A DNA stretch of 64,000 nt, taken from positions 226,256 to 290,255 of the forward strand of contig NZ_KE383847.1 of the NCBI RefSeq assembly GCF_000422485.1. The letters are read 5' to 3'. Origin of the DNA: Paenibacillus pasadenensis DSM 19293. Its GTDB lineage: Bacteria; Bacillota; Bacilli; Paenibacillales; Paenibacillaceae. Position numbers and translations under genes: made by a program. The notes under the pieces were generated by a model that made no database searches, was not told the DNA's origin, and was given only the letters and a program-made list of their open reading frames with translations. Shown here in pieces: positions 61,824-64,000 of the stretch; position 1 is the stretch's first letter, and each line of letters opens with the position of its first letter.

Positions 61824-61855
61824 AAAGGGGATGGTTTAGACCATCCCCATGTTTA
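61824..61855. terminator. Terminator shared by virB4 and the multicopper oxidase gene
   Basis: GGGGATGG pairs perfectly with CCATCCCC around TTTAGA, with A and T runs on the sides. An additional imperfect hairpin (GCGGCTG/CAGCCGC) lies nearer to virB4 at about 61678-61707. The rest of the 200-bp gap holds no gene. Confidence 0.78.
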
Positions 61856-61858
61856 CTA

Positions 61859-63460
61859 TTATTCCGGTTTATTCCCTGCGTTCGGATCAGCCACAAAATC
61901 ACTCTTATAATCTGTATATTTCAACTCCGTTACCATGCCGGCAGAAGCGTGATGCAGGTCATGGCAGTGGAACATCCAGTCGCCGGGATTATTCGCTTCA
62001 AAGGCGACCTCGTATTCCTCTCCCGGCTTCACGTTTAATGTATCCTTGATAATGGCAGAACCCTTGAAGGGAACTCCGTTTTTACTCAATATCTGGAAAA
62101 AGTGACCGTGCAAATGCATCGGATGATCATCGGTCTTGGAGTTGTTCACGAGACGTACTTTAACGGTATCGCCCTTTTTGACCGTCAGCGCATCGGTGTC
62201 TGGAAATGTCTTGTTGTTAATGGTATAAGCCATTTTGCCGTCTTTCATTTCAGTGTTCAGGTTCATCGTATATTCTAATGAATATTTTTGATTAAGCGAA
62301 AAGGCTTTTTTACCGGCTTCGCCGTATTGGGCCAAGTCAACTGCTGAAAGTTTCTCTGAAGCGTTGGATTTGTCGGAAGACGCTGGAGCCCCGTTATAAA
62401 CAATCATGGCTCTCATGCCCGATGCAGCTTTATTATTGCTATGATCTTCAATCAACCATTGGCCGGGGTTGTCGGCAATAAATTCCATATCGTAACGTTC
62501 TCCCGGAGCAATACTGAGCACACTATCTTTCAAGATACCTGGATTGGTTACCGGCTGGCCATCCGTTGCGATGACTTTAAACTCATGCCCATGCAAATGT
62601 ATTTGATGAGACAAGTACCCAGCATTGATCAAACGAATACGTACTTTATCTCCTTGTTTGACCGGAAGCTGATCAAGCGATCCAGATTTCCCATTAATCG
62701 TGAAAAGATCGTACATGCTCATATCATGCGCCATAGGCATGGAATTCGTATTACTTTCCTTGGATGAGGAATCGCCGCTGTGCATATTCATGCCGCTGTG
62801 ATCCATGCCAGACATATCCATCCCCGACATGGCCATGCCGGACATACCCTTTCCAGAGCTCATCCACTCATCCAGCATCAGTGTGAAGTCCCGATCTACT
62901 TTTTCATCGTTTTTTCCTTCCACCACAAAAGATCCGTATAATCCGCGATCCAACTGATTCACGCTATCCTGATGAGAGTGGTACCAATAGGTGCCCGGGA
63001 CATCTGCCTTAAACTCATACGTATACGACTGGCCCGACTGCACGGCATTTTGTGTTACGCCCGGAATGCCGTCCATGGCGTTTGGTACAGGAACGCCGTG
63101 CCAGTGAATCGTGACTGGCTCCGACAGTTGGTTTCTCAGATTGATTTTTATCGTATCTCCTTGCTTTACCCGAATTTCTGGGCCTGGAACGGAATTGTTG
63201 AACGTCCATACTGGTAGAGTCTTACCGGGGGCGATTTCCTGATTGCTTTCCATCGCGGTCAAATTAATTACTTTTCCCGTCAATACCTGAGACTTTACTG
63301 CTTGAACATCTGTTGTTTTCTGAGGTTCGTTTGTTCCCTTCATATTCATTTTCGAATGATCCATTCCGCTCATTCCGCTGGGCGAACCGGCACAACCAGC
63401 CAATACAATAGAAAAAGCGCCAATGATCATGACGCTCTTGAGTTTCCAGCCAGTTTTCAT
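61859..63460 (-). CDS. Multicopper oxidase, lipoprotein
   Basis: This 533-residue exported oxidase starts MKTGWKLKSVMIIGAFSIVLAGC, with lipobox LAGC. The copper ligands are in IHWHGVPVPNAMDG and YWYHSHQD (first domain), then HLHGHEF, and in the last domain HPMHLHGHFF and HCHDLHHASAGM. A Met/His-rich loop (SGMAMSGMDMSGMDHSGMNM) and the N-terminal GMDHSKMNM are typical of copper-tolerance oxidases such as CueO and staphylococcal Mco. It probably oxidises Cu(I) on the cell surface. It is divergent from csoR. Its own promoter was not clear. Confidence 0.93.
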   Translation of the reverse strand: MKTGWKLKSVMIIGAFSIVLAGCAGSPSGMSGMDHSKMNMKGTNEPQKTTDVQAVKSQVLTGKVINLTAMESNQEIAPGKTLPVWTFNNSVPGPEIRVKQGDTIKINLRNQLSEPVTIHWHGVPVPNAMDGIPGVTQNAVQSGQSYTYEFKADVPGTYWYHSHQDSVNQLDRGLYGSFVVEGKNDEKVDRDFTLMLDEWMSSGKGMSGMAMSGMDMSGMDHSGMNMHSGDSSSKESNTNSMPMAHDMSMYDLFTINGKSGSLDQLPVKQGDKVRIRLINAGYLSHQIHLHGHEFKVIATDGQPVTNPGILKDSVLSIAPGERYDMEFIADNPGQWLIEDHSNNKAASGMRAMIVYNGAPASSDKSNASEKLSAVDLAQYGEAGKKAFSLNQKYSLEYTMNLNTEMKDGKMAYTINNKTFPDTDALTVKKGDTVKVRLVNNSKTDDHPMHLHGHFFQILSKNGVPFKGSAIIKDTLNVKPGEEYEVAFEANNPGDWMFHCHDLHHASAGMVTELKYTDYKSDFVADPNAGNKPE

Positions 63461-63648
63461 TGTTTATCATCCCTTTCTGTATTTGCATCCCGATAAATCC
63501 ATGATAGACGATGTATATGTAGAACTTATGTAAGAGAAAGAAGATCCACCTAAAACGACAGGGATAAGGAGAAGGCATCTGTAAGAACGTCATTGTTTAA
63601 CGTGTAGCATCATTTGTTTTTGGGGAGCATCTAAATAAAACATTTGCC

Positions 63649-63679
63649 TTGACATACCCAATGGGGGTATTGTATATTT
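63649..63679 (+). promoter_or_regulatory. csoR promoter with CsoR-type operator
   Basis: TTGACA (63649-63654) precedes GTATATT (from 63672). The spacer contains ATACCC-AATG-GGGGTAT (63654-63670), a near-perfect inverted repeat of the form bound by CsoR. Copper-bound CsoR leaves the site, so the module should be copper-inducible. Confidence 0.78.
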
Positions 63680-63699
63680 GGAGTGTGAGGTGATAAGTC

Positions 63700-64000
63700 G
63701 TGGCGAACCAAGAGGAAGTGGTAATAAACGAAACCGACGATTCCTGTTGCTCTGCGGACAGCGAAAGAAAGAGCCATCATTCGGACAAAACGAAGGGTAA
63801 TTTGATCTCCCGTCTGAATCGGATCGAAGGCCAAATTCGCGGAGTAAAAGGCATGATCGAGCGGGATACTTATTGTGATGATGTACTGAACCAGATCGCT
63901 GCGATTCAGTCGGCCTTGAACAGCGTAGGCAAACTGCTGCTCGAAGGACACATGAAGAGCTGCGTGGTGGAACGTATCCAGGCCGGGGAAAGTGAAGTCA
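63700..64000 (+). CDS. csoR: CsoR-family copper-sensing repressor (3' partial)
   Basis: GTG 63700 follows GTGAGGTGATAA. The open frame runs to the end of the window. An N-terminal extension with two adjacent Cys (DDSCCSADSERKSHHSD) precedes the family core LISRLNRIEGQIRGVKGMIERDTYCDDVLNQIAAIQSAL (written here in part). The Cu(I) ligands are visible: Cys in DTYCDD, His in LEGHMKSC and the Cys of that segment. It is separated from its gene targets by the operator above. copZ and copA genes can be expected to the right of the window (inference). Confidence 0.92.
   Translation, partial: MANQEEVVINETDDSCCSADSERKSHHSDKTKGNLISRLNRIEGQIRGVKGMIERDTYCDDVLNQIAAIQSALNSVGKLLLEGHMKSCVVERIQAGESEV

Larger units (their letters stand above)
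22857..64000. mobile_element. Integrative and conjugative element, Tn1549-like core (right end outside window)
   Basis: Base composition drops sharply after rlmD and gene content changes to partition, relaxase and T4SS genes. The conjugation core has the Tn1549-type order: mobC, relaxase, pcfB, ardC-like, virD4, maff2, virB6-like, prgI, virB4. The left edge is placed at the 3' end of rlmD, a gene whose streptococcal homologue rumA is a known ICE insertion site. No integrase, excisionase or right attachment site is visible, and no duplicate of the rlmD 3' end was found before base 64000. The copper genes at the right are assumed to be cargo. Confidence 0.78.

Noticed and set aside
1-64000. tRNA, rRNA genes and CRISPR arrays
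   Set aside because: No tRNA cloverleaf, rRNA segment or regularly spaced direct repeats with unique spacers were recognised; the two tandem repeats present have no spacers.

Overview
The window is from a high-GC, endospore-forming Firmicute, most likely Paenibacillus or a close relative such as Cohnella. It carries a GerA-type germinant receptor operon with a SigG-like promoter, a YqfQ-like protein, a YerC-type TrpR regulator, a YerB (DUF3048) lipoprotein and a Spo0E-like protein, together with AGGAGG ribosome-binding sites and GTG/TTG starts. Two kinds of DNA meet near base 22,900. The left part is visibly very GC-rich chromosome; the right part is a lower-GC conjugative element, and its copper genes at the far right look lower still. 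Composition was judged by eye, not calculated.

Chromosome (1-22,907). A UgpA/UgpE/UgpB-like ABC importer (5' end outside the window) is followed by a polysaccharide deacetylase, an FG-GAP/VCBS-like lipoprotein, an OmpR-type response regulator with its histidine kinase, a 39-residue membrane protein, an HxlR regulator and a cinnamoyl-esterase-like hydrolase. Next come a minus-strand gerB-gerA-gerC operon (gerA has a one-base frameshift), YerB, a phosphate operon (PhoU-like DUF47 protein and PiT transporter) behind a PhoP-box-like promoter, YqfQ, YerC-CbiX-DagK, an intergenic repeat zone, and rlmD, whose last codons look replaced.

Integrative conjugative element (about 22,860 to beyond 64,000). 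It appears to be inserted in the 3' end of rlmD. Its order is: ParA/ParB; a Tad/Flp-pilus-like block (RcpC/CpaB-like SAF protein, two ParA-fold proteins without a Walker A lysine, a CpaF-like ATPase, a double-length TadB/TadC-like membrane protein, four small membrane-anchored pilin/TadE-like proteins, a frameshifted DUF916-like protein, a stalk-domain protein and a 1276-residue secreted protein); a helicase-methylase of about 2,415 residues with a TnpV-family gene nested in another frame; a Toprim protein; an oriT-like region; MobC, relaxase, PcfB and an ArdC-like protein; then VirD4, Maff2, a VirB6/TrbL-like protein, PrgI (VirB3-like) and VirB4. This is the Tn1549-type Firmicute conjugation layout. 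A divergent XRE/Spo0E-like cassette sits inside the T4SS operon. No integrase, excisionase or cell-wall hydrolase is visible, so the element must continue to the right.

Copper module (61,859-64,000). A multicopper oxidase lipoprotein faces away from a csoR gene whose own promoter contains a CsoR-type operator; it is probably cargo of the element.

Points most worth attention: the Tad-like surface machine inside a conjugative element; at least six intrinsic-terminator-like hairpins in and between genes of the element, several inside coding sequence, which imply antitermination or attenuation; tnpV overprinted inside the helicase gene with its own terminator; a Spo0E-like gene in the conjugation operon; and three broken genes (gerA, the DUF916-like gene, a small gene with an in-frame TGA).
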